Assembly: GCA_903884105.1 (NCBI GenBank)
Contig: CAISDJ010000088.1
Location: 1 to 64,000, forward strand
Reading direction: 5' to 3'
Source: an uncultured Pseudomonadota bacterium
GTDB taxonomy: Bacteria > Pseudomonadota > Gammaproteobacteria > Steroidobacterales > Steroidobacteraceae
Length of the DNA: 64,000 nucleotides
The notes under the pieces are model-generated. The model was not told the origin of the DNA. It was given only the letters and a program-made list of their open reading frames with translations, and did not search any database. The number at the start of each line of letters is the position of its first letter. Positions within the stretch are counted from its first letter, which is position 1. A program made the translations under genes and the position numbers. Of the stretch, positions 63,077 through 64,000 are shown one piece after another.

Positions 63077-63978
63077 GCGCCGCCGTCCGCTATCGGATCC
63101 GACACGAGACCGCCTATGCCTATGGCGGCAACGTCATGCATTCGCGGCAACTGCTGCACCTGACGCCTCGGAGCGCCCCTTGGCAAACCTGCCTTGCACA
63201 CGGCATCGAGCTCGACCCCTTGCCGGCCAGCCGTCGCGATGAGCCGGATGCATTTGGCAACACGGTGACGCGCCTCGAGTTTGACCGGCCGCACGAGCGG
63301 CTCGCCGTCGTGGCCACCATGGAAGTAGAGATCAAGGCGCGCCCGGAACTCGATCCGGGCAGCACGGAGCCTTGGGAGCGCGTGCGCGATGAACTTTCGT
63401 ACACGGGACGACCGCTCGCGCCGCGCAAGCTTGAAGTGGTGCGTTATCGCATGCAGTCGCCGTATGTCCGCGTCAAACATGCGTTCGAGCGATATGCGCA
63501 GGCCTGCTTTCCTGCCGGACAGCCGATACTCGTCGGGGCGGAACTGCTGATGCGCAAGCTGCACGCCGATCTGACGTACGCGCCCGGCGAGACGGGCATT
63601 GCGACGCCATTGATGCGCATCTTCGAAACCAGGCGCGGCGTGTGCCAGGATTACGCCCACCTGATGATTGCGTGCCTGCGGTCCTTTGGACTCGCCGCAC
63701 GCTATGTGAGCGGCTATCTGCGAACGCTACCCGCGGCGGGCGCTACCGCCCTGGTCGGGGCCGATGCGTCGCACGCCTGGGTTGCGGTGTATTGCCCGCC
63801 CCTTGGCTGGGTCGAGCTCGATCCCACCAACGGTATCCGTGCGGGACTCGATCACGTGGCCTTGGCGTGGGGGCGGGACTTTGGCGACGTTTCCCCCTTG
63901 AGAGGCGTCATCGTCGGGGGTGGCGCGCACCAGCCGTCCGTTCGCGTTACCGTGGAGCCCATCGCCTCCCTCTCATGA
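63073..63978 (+). CDS. Transglutaminase-like cysteine protease
   Basis: A 301-residue protein with an N-terminal beta-rich region (about 1-130) and a bacterial transglutaminase core. The triad is C191 (RRGVCQDYAHL), H234 (SHAWVAVY) and D250 (WVELDPTNG). It is a second transglutaminase-like enzyme in the operon, without the DUF2126 extension. It is coupled to the ATP-grasp/alpha-E gene upstream and to the next gene downstream, both by ATGA overlaps. Confidence 0.9.
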   Translation: MSAAVRYRIRHETAYAYGGNVMHSRQLLHLTPRSAPWQTCLAHGIELDPLPASRRDEPDAFGNTVTRLEFDRPHERLAVVATMEVEIKARPELDPGSTEPWERVRDELSYTGRPLAPRKLEVVRYRMQSPYVRVKHAFERYAQACFPAGQPILVGAELLMRKLHADLTYAPGETGIATPLMRIFETRRGVCQDYAHLMIACLRSFGLAARYVSGYLRTLPAAGATALVGADASHAWVAVYCPPLGWVELDPTNGIRAGLDHVALAWGRDFGDVSPLRGVIVGGGAHQPSVRVTVEPIASLS

Positions 63979-64000
63979 AGAAGTCCCGATCCTCTCCCAC
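63975..64000 (+). CDS. Start of the next gene of the operon (cut by the window end)
   Basis: ATG 63975 overlaps the stop of the transglutaminase gene (ATGA). Only MKKSRSSP is visible, so no function can be given. Related clusters often carry a proteasome-type (Anbu-like) protease at this place, which is one possibility (inference). Confidence 0.5.

Overview
The window is GC-rich, densely coded chromosomal DNA with no plasmid, phage or insertion-sequence genes. A glutaminyl-tRNA synthetase (glnS), YebC, NnrU, a Puu-type putrescine pathway, two TonB-dependent receptors and many small exported proteins point to a Gammaproteobacterium. The large set of exported proteins of unknown function beside TonB receptors would suit a Steroidobacteraceae/Nevskiales-like heterotroph. 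That placement is an inference, because no rRNA or marker-gene comparison was possible.

Layout. 0-4.2 kb: a TonB receptor divergent from two exported proteins (a DGR-HP family protein and a DUF6152 protein). 4.2-7.2 kb: a MocR-type regulator behind two small membrane proteins, divergent from an AraC regulator. 7.2-9.9 kb: a Tat-signal protein, a vanillyl-alcohol-oxidase/p-cresol-methylhydroxylase type flavoprotein and its cytochrome c. 9.9-10.9 kb: two ruined genes, a GlxA-type AraC regulator and a glutathione transferase, which have lost their 5' halves at one common junction. 10.9-15.3 kb: GNAT, cupin and ABM-like genes, a tyrosine-rich lipoprotein and glnS. 15.4-22.1 kb: a PhzF remnant, an aldolase with a signal peptide, a DUF4412-like protein, and a three-gene operon in which a metallo-beta-lactamase-fold protein with a damaged metal motif lies between two related exported proteins. 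22.4-27.4 kb: tRNA-Arg(UCG) with a strong terminator, a two-subunit Tat-exported molybdenum hydroxylase, and an aldehyde dehydrogenase.

27.4-40.2 kb: a large GlyGly-CTERM metalloprotease, an enoyl-CoA hydratase, an EF-hand protein, a Rieske/flavodoxin-reductase remnant, a YbaL-like cation antiporter, a DUF6607 protein, a glycerophosphodiesterase lipoprotein, a beta-propeller-like lipoprotein and Dps. 40.4-47.2 kb: a second TonB receptor coupled to a PhoD-like phosphoesterase, then YebC, NnrU, TauE/SafE and a diguanylate cyclase. 47.5-50.2 kb: the tail of a fructose-1,6-bisphosphatase gene running into a cytochrome c gene, facing a three-gene membrane operon that includes a 39-residue protein. 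50.4-57.0 kb: a divergent putrescine-utilisation locus (puuB, two puuA-like genes, puuD, a spuC-like transaminase) with matching operator-like motifs at both inner starts. 57.3-64 kb: a coupled transglutaminase-DUF2126 / ATP-grasp-alpha-E / transglutaminase operon that runs off the window.

The main themes are periplasmic and envelope functions (TonB import, Tat-exported redox enzymes, exported hydrolases), amine catabolism, and local gene decay. At least five genes survive only as 5'-truncated remnants, with no transposon visible. The most promising candidates for something poorly described are the membrane module at 47.7-50.2 kb, the degenerate metallo-beta-lactamase operon at 18.5-21.2 kb, and the terminal ATP-grasp/transglutaminase operon sitting beside glutamine-synthetase-like ligases.
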